Shown here piece by piece: positions 24,547 to 37,886 of a DNA stretch of 64,000 bases. The notes under the pieces are model-generated. The model was given only the letters and a program-made list of their open reading frames with translations. It made no database searches and had not been told where the DNA came from. Each line of letters begins with the position of its first letter. Position 1 is the first letter of the stretch. The stretch comes from Dicaeum eximium. Its lineage: Eukaryota; Chordata; Aves; Passeriformes; Dicaeidae. The DNA is taken from assembly GCA_013396995.1 (NCBI GenBank), contig VWZP01005794.1, positions 175,685 through 239,684 on the forward strand, written 5' to 3'. Made by a program: the position numbers and the translations under genes.

Positions 24547-26555
24547 GTATTCAGCATTTTGGTTTTTTGTTAAAATGATGCGGTTTCCCTATCCTATGGT
24601 GTGAATATTTTTTTCTTCAAATAGGAAGCATTAAATAAAATTTATTTACTTTTTAAAATAAAAGACAGATTAAATTAGTTTCTAAAACAGGCCTCATAAA
24701 GATTGTGATAAGTCAACATACATTATTGGTTATTTCGATGTGTGTAAATACATGCATCTGTTTGCCTTTATTACTTTAGGTTAGCAGGTAAGATTGAAGA
24801 GAATTTGTGTCAAAATGTATTTTTAATGCAAATCGTGGCATCCAGAGTACCATCCATTTCCTCCCATTGTCACTATACTTGTTTTTCTATTTAGCTCAGA
24901 TTTGTCAGTGGGGAAAAGTCACAAAAGTGCTATAGGTTACTCCACCTTTGAAAAACTTGCCAGTCCTACATTGGTAGTTTAGAGTTTGACTTAAAATTTG
25001 TAAGGGACAAATCCAGGTTCTTGTCACGCTGTTACACATACTTGGTATGAAGTAGGGTTTCAGAAAAAAGCTCTTCAAGAAGCTTTTGTAAAACAGATAC
25101 TAAGAATGAGTCCTTGCTTTGAAGTCCTCTCAATTTATTTATACAAAACAAAAAGACTTTGTGTTTCTAGTTGTATTTCAAGTGAATGTGCCATGACAGG
25201 TGTGTCTGTCTGAATGGTTTTCTTGTAATTCATTATCCCAGGATGCTCAAACCCAGCATTTAATAACACTGAGCCCTATATTTTTCTCCCTAAGAGCTAA
25301 ATCATTCCATCTCACTTAACTAATGTATCGATTGACTTTATCGAGTCCATAATAGTTCTGAGTTTATGAGCTGTGATGCTTGGAAATGGATTAGTGCCAG
25401 AGCCTCTGATGAGATATGGCCAAAAGATGACTGTTTTGTCTCTTGGCAACATGTGAAGTTACAGAATTTGACTTTGTTTCACCTTCAAAACAAAGCTGAT
25501 CATCAGCCACAAAAAGGACCTGAATGTGATGTCAAACCCATGTTTCTACTTGCAAAGGTCCAGACTCTGGTACTTTAGTTGTTGCAGTACAAGACACTAT
25601 TAATATTGGGGTGACATAGTAGCCATATTTGCATACTGGCAAACAAAGCAGAGAATATGTGAAGCAGAATTTTATTTATACACCAGAGGATCTAGACTGT
25701 GTTTCTGTATTTAGCAAATAACCAAGAAATATTACTGAGACCTTGCAAGCTCTTTCTCATGGCTGTGGCTTGGAGACAGTGCATCAACTTGGAGCCTCAC
25801 TGTGTGAGGTGCCTCATTTGGGCTCTCCAGACCCTTTGAAAGCCTTTGAACCATCTTCAGCTGCTGTCATGTCTCTGTCCCCCTTTTCCAAACGTTTGTT
25901 AAGGGAGAACAGATTATTTGATATGAGATTTAACCTGATCATACTTTGGTCATCTTCAAGTCCTTCCCCTTTCTTTTATTTTTTTCCATGGTTTCTAGAA
26001 TGATTTTTTAGAACAGCATCTTCAGTTTTGTCATAAAGTCTACTGATCATTCAAAGACATCAGATATGTGTAAAATCAAAAACCAGATGGGAAAAGATTT
26101 TTTTTTTGTCTATTTGAACTTAGAAAATTGGGAAGGAGGAAAAGGGGAAGTAAAGGCAAGGAACACAGGACTGCAAGTGAAGAAACTGTGTTTGACAAAG
26201 GACATTGATGAGAAAATAAAAAATATAGAAAAATTAAAGCCTGTCATTTATCACAAATCACCGATAACTATTTTTGCTTAAAACAAAGGAGGATAGAAGG
26301 CCTACAGAAATGTTCTCAGATTAGTGGTTTCTGAAGCAGTGTTACTTGAGAAAAATTGGTAAAAATAATGACCCTGTTATTAAATTTGTCAAAATGAAAC
26401 AGTGCAAAGTTGAGAAAGTTCTTAACTGCTCTAAGCTTAAACATTCAGGGAGACCAGGTGGTTACTGCTTCTTTTTCATTTACAATAATAATTTTGAGAT
26501 ACCAAGTTCTTGAGTACCTTCTGAAAATTCTACTGCAAAGAAATGGCTATAAGCT
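24547..26555. other. AT-rich unique noncoding sequence
   Basis: No gene or known repeat was recognised. The frames at 25366-25578 and 25743-26003 (+) are short and have no recognisable domain. Confidence 0.55.
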
Positions 26556-26568
26556 AAGAAAGAAAGAG

Positions 26569-26639
<71 letters not shown>

Positions 26640-26641
26640 AA

Positions 26642-26705
<64 letters not shown>

Positions 26706-26847
26706 GAAAGAAAGAAAGAAAGAAAGAAGAAAAAGAAAGAAAAAGAAAGAAAAAGAAAGAAAAAAAAAGAAAAAGAAAAAAAGAAAGAGAAGAAAGAGAA
26801 GAGGAAGGAAGGAAGTGTGGAAGGAAGGAAGGAAGGAAGGAGAAGAT
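26556..26847. repeat. long (AAAG)n and (GGAA)n homopurine microsatellite
   Basis: From 26556 to 26815 every plus-strand base is A or G, about 260 bases and mostly aaag units. The tract then degenerates into aaaag/agag and ends, after a short tgtg break, in ggaa units to about 26847. Such mirror-repeat homopurine tracts can form triplex (H-DNA) structures and are hypermutable in length. The 150-codon Lys/Glu/Arg frame over it (26410-26862) is a repeat artefact. The assembled length may be inaccurate because such arrays collapse in assembly. Confidence 0.97.
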
Positions 26848-29818
26848 ATTAAAAGGCTCTAACTTAAGCTCCGTGGAGGTGTTGGTAAGAAGAAAAAAAT
26901 GCCATTTTTTGAAGCAAACTCGTTGTCTTTAAAAGAAGGAATTAGTGCTATATTTTTTGTATATGTTCTTTTGGGATTGTCTTTCTCTTTGTTGTTATTA
27001 CAGCTGTTCTTCAACACTTGCATTAAAAGGCAGCCAGATGTTTTGGCAGTCTTGCCTCCAAATGAGTGAGGGATTATTGTACACAAAGCTGTCCTGCCTC
27101 ACAGATGCATCTTCCACTTAGATACTACCAAAATATGAAGAATTTCTGACATCCTGACCTGCAAGAATCCTCTCCTTTTCATGTCAGTGGTATGACCATA
27201 CTATAGCTTTGCTGGTCAATGTTAGTACTATTTTATAGCTTTGATCTTCAATGAAGAAAACTCTCTCTATAGGTCTCCTGTCTGCACAGTTTCACAGACA
27301 GAAAAAAATCAGGCAGAACTTTTTATCCTTTTCTTCCTATTTCCCAAACAATCCTATTTCATTTAGAAAAGTCACTAGATGCAAACTATGATTGCCCCTT
27401 ATCAATCAACAGTTGTGCTACCCAGGTTTTGAAAAGCAAAGCCCTACTCAAATTTTTAGAAAAGTTCTGCTTTTGATTATTTTAATATTCATATGGAAAT
27501 AAAAATTGTGGGCTTTTTTTTTTCTATCAGAACATGTAATTTTTTATTTGGTAGATTTTTTTTACACCTGTATTGCTAATGGAATGTGAAATTCAAATTT
27601 TCTTTGCGACACCAGCATTGCAGCCAGTGGTATAAAATTGAGCTGGTGAACAGAACTTTTTTCTGATTGTTTTAGGCATTAAGTAATAGTTTACTGTGAT
27701 TATTATAATTCTTAAGAATTTATTTAGTTGTGATACCTGTAATTGATATTTCTAGCTTTTTGTTGGGAAATAGAATTTTGACGAGTAATTAAAAACTGCA
27801 CATTATTCTTCATCATCAACACTGCTATATTAAAACAAATTAAATTTGGCTTTGTGAGGCTGAAACTCCTCTTTGAGTTTTCCATAGTGCTGTTGAAAAG
27901 CAAAAATGATGAATGTCAGAGGGATTTAAGGGAGAATCTTTGTCTAGGCACAGAAATGTGATGCCTGTTGTAGTAATGTCTGTTCAATGGATCCCATCAG
28001 TTCAGTTCAGCTCCTCGGGAGATTTACATGTAAGTAGATCTGGCTAAAAGAATGAGGATAAAACTTCTAGCCCTTATCATTTATGATCTTGGCTGCAATC
28101 ATTATGAAGGATAGCAAACTAAAATTTCCTTGTCCAAGACTCTTGCTTAGTTTTCCTGTTTGTTTGCTATAGAAACAAGTGGAAGTGCAAATTCTTATAA
28201 AGCTTTTCCTTGTTTTAGTTAGTGTGAGCCTTGTTGATCTATATGCACATGGGGTGGCCCAAGTGATACAATTAAAGGAAGCACCACACAGTGTGCAGTT
28301 GCTGTTTTCCTACTCTACTTCTGGGAAAAGATGGCATGTAAGAATTCACTTTTTATTTGTCCTGATTGTTAGCGGTTTGCAGTTTAAAAGGACAGCATTG
28401 AAAACTTCTAGCACAATTTTTTGTTGGTTTGGTATTTCCCCTCTAATTAATATACATTACAATGATATTTACTGGAGATGATAGGGTTTCTTTTTATTCA
28501 AACCAGCAGACAAACTCATTTAACTGAAACAATTTGTTTTGTCTCTGCTTTAGGGACTATCTACTAAACTATTAGTTGGTGTTTTAGAAGGTAATATCCT
28601 TCTGTCTCCTACCTTTCAGAATGGAGTTTCAATAATCCACTGATGTTCTACAACTTAGGTTTCAACTCTAATTAGTGGAAAGCCCAGACATTTTAAAGAA
28701 GATCCAGCCTTTCTAATTCTTTGCCCAAAAATGTCAGATTTATCTGCTGTCTGTAATGTCTGGAGAGATCTAGTTTCCAGTTATGGTAGAAAGAACAAAC
28801 CTAACAAAAGGAAGACTAGTAGGAACTTCAAAGGTGGTTTAAGGACATTTATACTTATTTGTTAGGGTATCAGGGTATTTCAAAGATCCCACATGTAAAG
28901 GAAAGACCTTAAGAGGGGTAGAATATTCTGTTGTGTGGTCTGCAGTTTTATCAGATATCCACTGTACTTGCTTAGTATTAGATGTTGTGGCTTATGACAA
29001 TCTCTCCATGACCAATGCAGCAGCTTTGCTTTCACTGGAGTGACTCATCCTTTCAGTATAATCCTCCAGGTCCTTCCCGAGACTGCAATATGCTTGGAGT
29101 ATTTTCCCACAGTATCTCCCTAAACAAATGGGAACTGTTGGAAATGATGGTCCATTCTCTTTACCATTACGTTTTATAAAGTTTAGAAACCTTTAAGCAC
29201 AGATCAGAACCATTGAGGCATCTTCCATGGGCCATGTTTAACATTGTCCTCTGCATGGGAAAGAGCTCTGAGCTCATCACGGTGTTCTTGGTAAGCTCAA
29301 AACTAGGTTAAGGAAGAGTGGTGACATCCTTTGGCTCAGATGCTAAAAAATATATTGTTTTAAGAAAGCACAAACTTGCCTACTACATCCTGGGAACAGC
29401 CTTGAAAAACTTTGTATATCAACAAGGAAATCTGACATTTGGTGTTTCCCAAGGCAGGACTAAATTTGATGAAGCAGTGATTAATTTTCTTTTTAGCTAT
29501 TTTCTGTCTTTTTTTCCTCTCCTCATTTCCATTTCATCAGCTTTTATCTAGCCAAGAGAGAAACTTCTGGACCATCAATCTTAGTTACCCTCACACACAC
29601 TTATACTTTCTAACTGTTTCTTGTGTTATCTTTGTCTTTTGTCATGGAAACACATGGAAAATATTTATGCCATCTGGATACACAGAGTATCTGCTTTTCT
29701 ATTTCCACCCAGTACTGAAATGAAGGGGTTATGGTATCCAGAGCCAAAGCTGTGCTTCTGTCTTTTCCTAAACAGCATATTTAAGGAAATCAGCTAGTGT
29801 TATCTTGAAGACAAGCAT
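26848..29818. other. AT-rich unique noncoding sequence
   Basis: No gene or repeat family was recognised. The plus-strand frame at 28179-28481 (100 codons) has a Leu/Val-rich start but no recognisable family and no supporting splice or promoter structure. Confidence 0.55.
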
Positions 29819-29865
29819 GGGAGGGAGGGAGGGAGGGAGGAAGGGAGGGAGGGAGAAGGAAAGAA
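29819..29865 (+). repeat. (GGGA)n microsatellite with G-quadruplex motif
   Basis: Five GGG runs separated by single A bases lie at 29819-29837, and three more lie at 29843-29853. Four or more G3 tracts with one-base loops is the classical strong quadruplex pattern on the plus strand. The purine run continues to 29865. Confidence 0.95.
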
Positions 29866-31236
29866 CCTGCTTGTGTCTAAATGGCTACTCAGTGTTCTGA
29901 AGTTGTTTTCTCCAATGTTTTCAATCTCTGAGGAAGGAGTTCTTCTCTTTAGGGTGCCTGTAAAAACACCCATTGACTTCTCTGCCTTGGCAGCATACTG
30001 TGTCTTGTAGCCATGGATGCTGTGTTCTGATTTTGCTTTCAACCTATCTAGACCTGAAGTGAGTCACTCTGGTAGGAGTTAACTCTGAAAGAGTTGCTTT
30101 TATTATTAAAATTTGCACTGCCTTGCCTTTGAGACCCTCTCTTTGTGTAATACAGAAATTTAGTAGAAGGCAGTCCCTGGTCCAAAGAAACTATAAAATA
30201 AAGGCAAAGTATCAAAAGGGAATGTACAGTGGAGGGGCTGGATTTCAAGAAGGGGACTCTGTTTTGCTGGAACTACATCAGTGGAAATGTATATGAAGTC
30301 CTTTCGGGGTTTTTGCTTTTAAGCTTCAAAGTTTCCCACCCTGAAACCCCAGCTTGACTGGTGTTCTGGTGAACTCTGTGCAGGCATTAATGTGGATGCA
30401 TCCTAATGCATTTCTTCCTGTGTATTAGGAAGCTGTTTACATGCAGCTCAGTTTGTTCAAAGCAGGAGTGAGTAAACCAAGATTTGTGGAGATCCTGTTG
30501 AAAAATGCCCTGAGGTAATTATTTTTTTTAATCAGGGGACTTTCTTCTGAAGTTCTTACCAACTTCTATCAGGAAAAAATATTAAATACAAGTTCCTAAG
30601 CAATTTGCTTTAGCCTCTAGGCACAACCGAGTCCCTTGGGGGAAAGGGTGGGTAGGCAAGTGAACACTATATCACCTTTAACTCTCCTCACATCTCTATG
30701 TGTTAAAGCAGGCAGATGGAGACTAATTTCAGCTATCTGTGAGTATTATAATATTTCCCAAATACATATATTTAAAGGAATGGTTTTTCTTAAGAAAACA
30801 CTGATTTAAGAAATTAAATCCATGTAGCTAGTGCATGAATCAAGCCTGTCTAGCAGCCTGGATTTCCAAGAGTCTAAGGGTAATTTGATACAGTGTTCAT
30901 ATTCCAAGCTCCTGTGACAAGCAGCTGCTAATTCTAAAAAAATATTCACTAAGAGTGGGCTAATTTGTGTATCACTGAAGCACTGGTCCTTTTTGCTGTC
31001 AGTGCATATTTTAAATTTGCAAGTAAAAAGGATATTCAGTCTTTTATTATTTGTTAAAAAGAAACTGACAGCTACACTTCTTAACTGAGAGTGATTTTGT
31101 TCATATCTCCCAGTATCCTTGAGAGTGCCGAAGGCATTTGAAAAGGTGCCACTGCTCTGTCATTGCGTTTTATCTGCCTTTACTACCTCTCTAGGATTTT
31201 TTTCCCAGTTTTAGGTGTGGGGTTTTGTGGTTTTCC
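29866..31236. other. unique noncoding sequence
   Basis: No gene or repeat family was recognised. The minus-strand frames at 29800-30042 and 30048-30248 are short; the first partly reads through the GGGA repeat. Confidence 0.55.
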
Positions 31237-31252
31237 TTTTTTTTTTTTTTTT
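31237..31252. repeat. T16 homopolymer
   Basis: A run of sixteen T bases is preceded by T/G-rich sequence. No retrogene or SINE body was recognised next to it. Confidence 0.9.
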
Positions 31253-34200
31253 AATGAGCTTTACTAGAGAGGTTTAATGCTCCTCTTCATTTACAGTCTT
31301 TTAAGTGATTATGCAGGATTCGTGGTATCACAACAGAAGAAGCTGCTGTAGATTGATGGGACCCCATCAACCACCCTGCCCACTCAATATTATAAAAATT
31401 TGTGTCGTCAGTAGTCATGACGTTTTGTAGGAAGTTGCCCATTTATGGATACTAGAGCAAATGATATCATCACAATAGGTGGCTCCTGTCTAAATAGGAT
31501 CATTTGTGAAATGAGATTACAGGCATTTATCTGGGAAACAGGAGACAGAGGCACCTGCTTTATGTAATTGATATCCTGGGGAATTATTGTGTACAATAAT
31601 CAAGAAAAATCTTCATTTCTAATTCTATTATGTGGGAAAAGAACCTTTCTTTTTTCTGCCTGCATAAAACAAACCCCACTTCCACATGGAATAAGCTCCA
31701 GACCATGTTTTCTATTATGCTTGAATATATGGGACATGCATTGCAATCCTATGCTTGCCACACTGCTGCAGTATACTTGTTTTGCAGAGCTCTGTAGCAG
31801 GCTAGTCAAAGCTGTGACTAACCAGACCCTTGGATACATACTCTAATCTCTGGCCTTCATTTTTACAATGAATCTGACTTGTTCATTGATTGTATATTTT
31901 TTCTGATCTGTGAGAAGCTTCATGCTCTGTGTTTGGATGCTGACTGCAATACAGCAATAGTCTTTGATACGGTAAGTCAAAGATGACTCATTTCTTACTC
32001 TTGTGCCTTCAATTTATACTTTCTACAACACCATCTCATCAGGTAGAAAATTATGTGGTAATTAATGTCGAAGTGGTTAATTTTCAACAGATGCTAGTCC
32101 CTTCCCTCTCCTGAGCACTTTGCACCATGTTTTTTTTCCTACTCATGAAAGCAATAGATTTGAACTGTCTTTAAGTAAAATGCTTTTGCTGTGATATTTT
32201 TAATAATCTTGCCATCATTTTACCTATTCTCTAATTTCAACAATAAAGAAGAAAATAGATCACATGCAGAGATTTGGAACTTAACATGTGATGCTAGAAT
32301 ATGATAAGTTCAGTTCAATATTAACCTTTATTACAGTGAACACAATTGGAAAGGCAAGAATCTTTTCAGGGATTTATACTTCAGATAAAGTAGAAGGGTT
32401 TCAGTTTTTATTTGAGTATTAATACAGTCAGATACATTCAGCTACAAGAGCCCTTATTTCATGTGAAAGCAGCGGAGAGAAAATGCCTTACAGAAAGACA
32501 GTTTCCTTTGTAATGCAGCGTGCAGAATCTTCAGTAGTACTCCCTATCAAGTGCACTACATGAGATAAGAGCAAAAAACGCCATATATTTGCTGCACAGT
32601 GATGAGAGCCTTTACATTACAAAAATGTTGCTAACAAAAAATGTTATTCAACAGAAATATTCTTTAATGAGCTTTAAAAAGTGCTGTGATCACACAGACA
32701 TTATGCACTCTTTTGGATATCTAATATTAATTGCACAGTAAGGGTTAAGATTTGATACAAGAATTTTTTTTGAGAAAACTACCTTTAAGCAGAGGTCTGG
32801 AGGATCAGTGGGTTACTGGGTCTTCTTCAGTAAAATCCATTCATTCCTGGTTTTAGAACTGGCAACTTTGCAGCAAGTGAATAGTGTTCAAATGCCTTGA
32901 AATGTTTCAATATGGGAAGTATTCTCTGTATGTATTTTTCTCCTTCTCATGCTCTAAACTTTTCAACATTAGAGGTTTGGGGTGTTCCTTTTTCCATGAG
33001 TATTAGCCCTTCTAGTTTTGGATATGCCTATCCAAAAAATCTATAAATTTCTATTTTCCAGTATAATTTTCTGATGTGCAGGTAAAATAGCTTGCTCTTT
33101 AAAAGTTTATGCAGGAACAAAGCCACAAAGGGGAAAAAAAAAGAGAGGTCTGTATAAAATAAGAACAAAGGTTCAGACTGGCTGTCATCAATTCACAAGT
33201 TGTAATTTCTGTAGCTTTTCACTGCTGTGGAGAAGTTTGAAGGTTTTATTTCTGTAGTATCAACAAGATTATTTTTCAGGCATGCATTAATATCAGTTCC
33301 TGCATTTGATCATAATTAGTTCATGGATCCATATCTGTCATGTTTCCCTGTCATTTGAGACAGACTACATCCTTTCTATTTAGCAACAAGTGACCAACAT
33401 GATCACAGTACTGAGTACAGTACACTTTAAAAGGTATCTTCTGAAATGTGAAAACAGTCAAACAATATTTTTGCTAGGTATACAAAATCTGTGTGTTTAG
33501 CAAAGTTGGTGACTACTGCCATCATTTTTTTTGAACAAAACATGCTATTTTAAAATACTAGCAAGCGTGTGGAGGTGCTTCAACACATGAGCAGATTAAA
33601 CAGCAGTACCCAGCCTGATATTATGGTTCGCTTTTTCAAGAGTTGAAGACTATTTTGTTGAAATAGTTACATAATGAGATTTACTTAATATATTTCACGG
33701 AAGCATTTTACTGTAAAGGCTTCTTAAAGTGATCTAGAAGAATGAAAACATTTTCACAGGTCTCCTTTGTGTATATTAAGCGAAAGCTAAAGGAAAGAGG
33801 CAGATAATGAGTAGAGGCCAAATTGTATGCGCTGTATTTTGGACATCCAACTGTTATGTAGCTTAGCTGATCATATCTCAGATACTGAGTGGTTTTCGGG
33901 GTGCATCTTTTAGGGAACAAAGATAAAAAAAATAATAATTGTGTAGTCACTGCTTTTACTAGCCCACCTGCTATTTTGAAATTTTCTTTTCCAAGAAACC
34001 AAAAATGCATTAATAATTTTTTACCAGTTTTCCTTCTATTATAATTCCCACTAAAGGAAAGCAGCTTTTTGTCATAAATAATAAAATAATCTAAAAATAA
34101 TAGAAAAGATAGTCAACGTAGTTGGAGCAATAAGCACACTGAAGGGCACATAAATAAAAGCAACCCAACCATTATGTTTCAAACAGTATATGCAGTTCTT

Positions 34201-35688
34201 AAAATTAAAAGAATATATAGAAGGAGAAATGACCATAGCACAGAGCATACAATGTTCCACTTGTGCTTTATCAATTAAGTTTTTAAGTTATATATGGAGG
34301 AGTCATAGAACTCTGTAGCATAGATTACATCATGTTAGTTATGCTCCATAAATCCTGCTTATTATTTCTGGCATTCTATTATTGTCAACGTGTTAGAAAT
34401 CTCGACCGTATTTTTCTGAAAACTTTTTGATCTATATACTTGGGATTTTTCATCTTAGATATTTAATTTTTTGCTCTTGGCTTTGTCATTCTAGTAAATT
34501 TATGTAGTTGATAATTTAGTTCTGGTTTCAAGGAGAAAAGCTTGAGTTCATGCTGGAGTTCATCAAGGGAAATCACAAATAACTGGACTTCTGTACATTC
34601 AAGTTTCATGAGTGTAGTACACATGAGACCTGATAGATGTCTCTAATGTGAGTATAAAAGGAGCTAAGTCTGAACACAAAGGAAAGAATATGGGATCCAC
34701 ATTGCTATCAAAAATAAAATCCAAATAAATTATTCTGGAGTAGTATGGGAAATTAGTTGGCTTTTTGCACTCATTTAAAAAACAAAAAAGTCCTGTTCAG
34801 TGATAAGTGTTTACTATGGCACAAGGTCCATAAGTTCCAGCTTCATTTTCTTTGGATACAACAGGCATTACATTTTTTCTTTTTATATATACTTTAGGAA
34901 TTCTGCCCAAGAACAGTGAAAAGGTCTGGAGTACATACAAAACCACACATCTTTGACTGGAGACCCCATGGCTAAATTAAATTGAATTCCTTTTAGTTTC
35001 TCCTTGTGTAATATAAAATATTCATACCTGCAACAATGAAAGATTTGCATAGATTGGTGCAATAAAAATTATATCTGTTGTAGAATTTAATTGTTTTTGA
35101 CAGATACGCTTGCAAAATTGATGTTAAACCTGAAAACTGTCCACGACAGTATGAATGCCAGCAAAGTAGTTCTCCACAGCAAGCTATTAATTCCTCTTAG
35201 CAGTGCATTACCAAGGTACAAATAGGGGAACGTGTCTGTTACTGTCAGACAACCCTCACAGTAGAGCATTCCGTGATATGCAGAGAAAACCACATAGTAA
35301 TTCATAGATTTCTTTCACTGCAGGAAAGTGAAACTGCATCTTAGTTGCCATTAACATCTTCATAGAAATGGCAGGCAAATAATAAATGCTACTGCAGCTT
35401 TTGTGGTAGCAATAATTACTTGCAGTGTTAAAGTCAAAGATTTAAAGGTGACTATTGCCCATCGAACTAAAGAGAGAAAGAGATCCAAAGCAGAAAAATT
35501 ATTTAGGAATCATATGTTTCCATGATCTCTGAGAAAATGCATTCTTTGTCACTAGGTTCAAGTTTTAGCTGATCTGTATAGTAATCTGTTGTCTGTCCTC
35601 TCAATTCTAAGCACTCAATCTGACATTTGATACAAGAACAACAACATCCTTTAAAATTTCCAGTTCATTTTCTAGGTGACCTACCACC
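31253..35688. other. AT-rich unique noncoding sequence
   Basis: No gene, RNA or known repeat was recognised. The overlapping opposite-strand frames at 31568-31846 and the minus-strand frames at 33708-34010, 34072-34260 and 35087-35305 have no recognisable domain. A second TATA-like agtataaaag lies at 34651-34660 without other promoter evidence. Confidence 0.55.
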
Positions 35689-36350
35689 GTGGTTTCTTGG
35701 TTTCTAGAGCTTGAACACGTTTCTGCTGAAGCTGATGGCAAAACACTTACTGGCTTAACTGGGATCATGATAAGGGCAACACACCATTTAATAACAGAGG
35801 CCAGAAAATATCAGGCTGCTTTTTGCTTGTCAGATGCAGGTGCTGTTCCTGTGGGCAGAAATCTCACAGCAGTTCAAAAGAGGAAGAGGACTTCCAGACT
35901 TCATGTGCTTTACCCACAGAGAGAGGAGGGGCAAGAGCAGGCCAGGCATGTCAAGATAAAATATTCCAGCAGCATGGCACAAATAATAGCATGGCAAGCA
36001 CGTGGCTTAGGGCAGGCAGGTGCTGTGTGCCCCAGGCTGTGCTGCCTGCCTGCATGTAGCACCACATAGCACCTGCTGCCACGACCCCACTGGGGTCCTG
36101 CACTTCAAATGCCAGGATCTGAAAGGAAAGCAGGTGTTGGTGATCAGATGTTCCTTCAGCACACAGTCACAGTCACACTCCCTCACTGTGGCTGCTCCTC
36201 TCTGTGTGATGACAAGGAAACCCAAATGAAGGTATTTCATCTCCTACAGAAATGTTGCTGCGGGGTTGGAGGAGGAAGTGAGTTTGGCATTGCTTTGAGG
36301 AGTGGGCCCAGTTCAGATGTTCTTGTTTTTAACCTATCAGGCACCTAAGA
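35689..36350. other. GC-richer block with nested inverted repeats, no gene identified
   Basis: This block is richer in G and C than its surroundings and poor in stop codons, so overlapping frames of 69-126 codons appear on both strands. None resembles a family I know. Around 36011-36076 there are two competing inverted repeats: gcaggtgct (36016-36024) with agcacctgc (36068-36076), and gcaggcagg (36012-36020) with cctgcctgc (36045-36053). CpG is not strongly enriched, unlike the 21-kb patch. Confidence 0.4.
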
Positions 36351-37850
36351 GGTACTTATTCTTAGAAAGCTTGTCTTTGTGCTGGCTCTCCTACAGAAAA
36401 TGCTGGGTTAAACTCCCCCTAAAACCTCATATCCCTCATCATTCACATCACCTGCATGGCTAGGAGAGGGCACAGAACTCAGGAGCTGTTCTATTCATTT
36501 CTGCAGAAATGAATTTTTAATCCCTTTTCTTCCCATGTGTTTTTGGTCCTAGAAATTTTATCAATGGCTCTTTAAATGGGGTATTGTCAGCTGGACAACT
36601 ATTTTTGCATATGGTTTATTTCCCTTCCCTCTGTCCAACTGCTGATAGAAGTAACAGGCAAGAACTAAAAGAAATTAAAAACATATTTTTTCTGTTCACC
36701 CTGTGTGTTTGACAGCATTTTGTGTCTATTCAGCGTCATTGTTTCCTCAGTGCAATCATTTGGCTTCTTCCCATTTGTGCAGCCATAATAGAAGCTGAAA
36801 GGGGAAAACATCTTTACCAAGTGGAATAATACTGTAGTGTCATAAAGACTGGCAGGCTAAATAGCTGAAACTCATAGGGAATCTTGACTTCATTGATTAT
36901 ATGTAGTCAATGGAATGTTTCTCATAAATATGTAGTCTGCATACATTTTCAGAGACTTAGTTAAAGCTTAAATTATACCTTACAATTAGACAATTAATTT
37001 GGGCTACTGCTCTGAACTGCTGTCTAGGCATTTTTCTCTCCATATTTTAGCCATACTGCCACATTGAAGTTGTGGTACCATTTCATTATTCCTTTACCTG
37101 ATTCATCTGAAGAGGTTCACATCCTGCCATAGACACTTGTTCCTTCCCACTCTGTGCCCAAAGTTTGCCTGGTTGTCCTGACTTGGCTTTTTCTATTGCC
37201 ACACTCCAAACCATGGCTTTAACAAGACATCCTTTTTCAAAAATATGTAGAGACAAGCTGAACGGGCCTTTTTATATTTTTTTTTGTTGTGCGCATCCAG
37301 TTCCATTTTTAAAGCACGCAAGATGATAGCTAGGCTGATCTAGGAAAAAAATCTGGAACTAGGAGTAAGACTAACTTCCAAAAAGGACATCTTAAATCAG
37401 ATCTACATCCAAAGAAATATTAAAAAACTTGTTAAGTTTTCCTGGTCTAAATATTGGGTCCATTTTAGATGAAAATAAGTATGAACTTGAAATGCTTTCT
37501 AATCTGGGAAACTCCCTTTCCCAGGACTGTGCACAGCAACACAGCCTTTAGTGTTTGGTGTCCCTTGAAGCTGGTTGTAGTACTACTTTGATGGATCCCT
37601 TTGGTGCCTGTTGTGCAGTCAGTGCCTGCTTTGAATTAAACCCCTTGTGTCTGATCTGAGCATGGGGCTTTATCATACATTTTATGCTTCGGTAAGCAAG
37701 AACAGGTATATATTCATAACAGTGTAATCTTGAGATTCACTTTTGATTTCTCTTGTTCTCCTAGGATCTCATGTCTTCTGTACCTGTTCTCACCCAGGAA
37801 TGCTGTAATGTGTGAGCAGGAACAGGCATTTGTTCATATGCACACAGGCA
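36351..37850. other. unique noncoding sequence
   Basis: No gene or known repeat was recognised between the GC-richer block and the CA-rich tract. Confidence 0.55.
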
Positions 37851-37886
37851 TATTCACACACATGCACAGAGACACACACACACTCG
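37851..37886. repeat. imperfect (CA)n tract
   Basis: A degenerate ca-dinucleotide stretch with tg/ag interruptions. His/Thr-rich open frames across it are artefacts of the repeat. Confidence 0.75.

Noticed and set aside
26410..26862. 150-codon plus-strand frame rich in Lys, Glu and Arg
   Set aside because: It is the translation of the AAAG/GGAA microsatellite; no unique coding sequence supports it.
35689..36069. 126-codon plus-strand frame
   Set aside because: It has overlapping frames in other phases, low stop density from base composition and no recognisable family.
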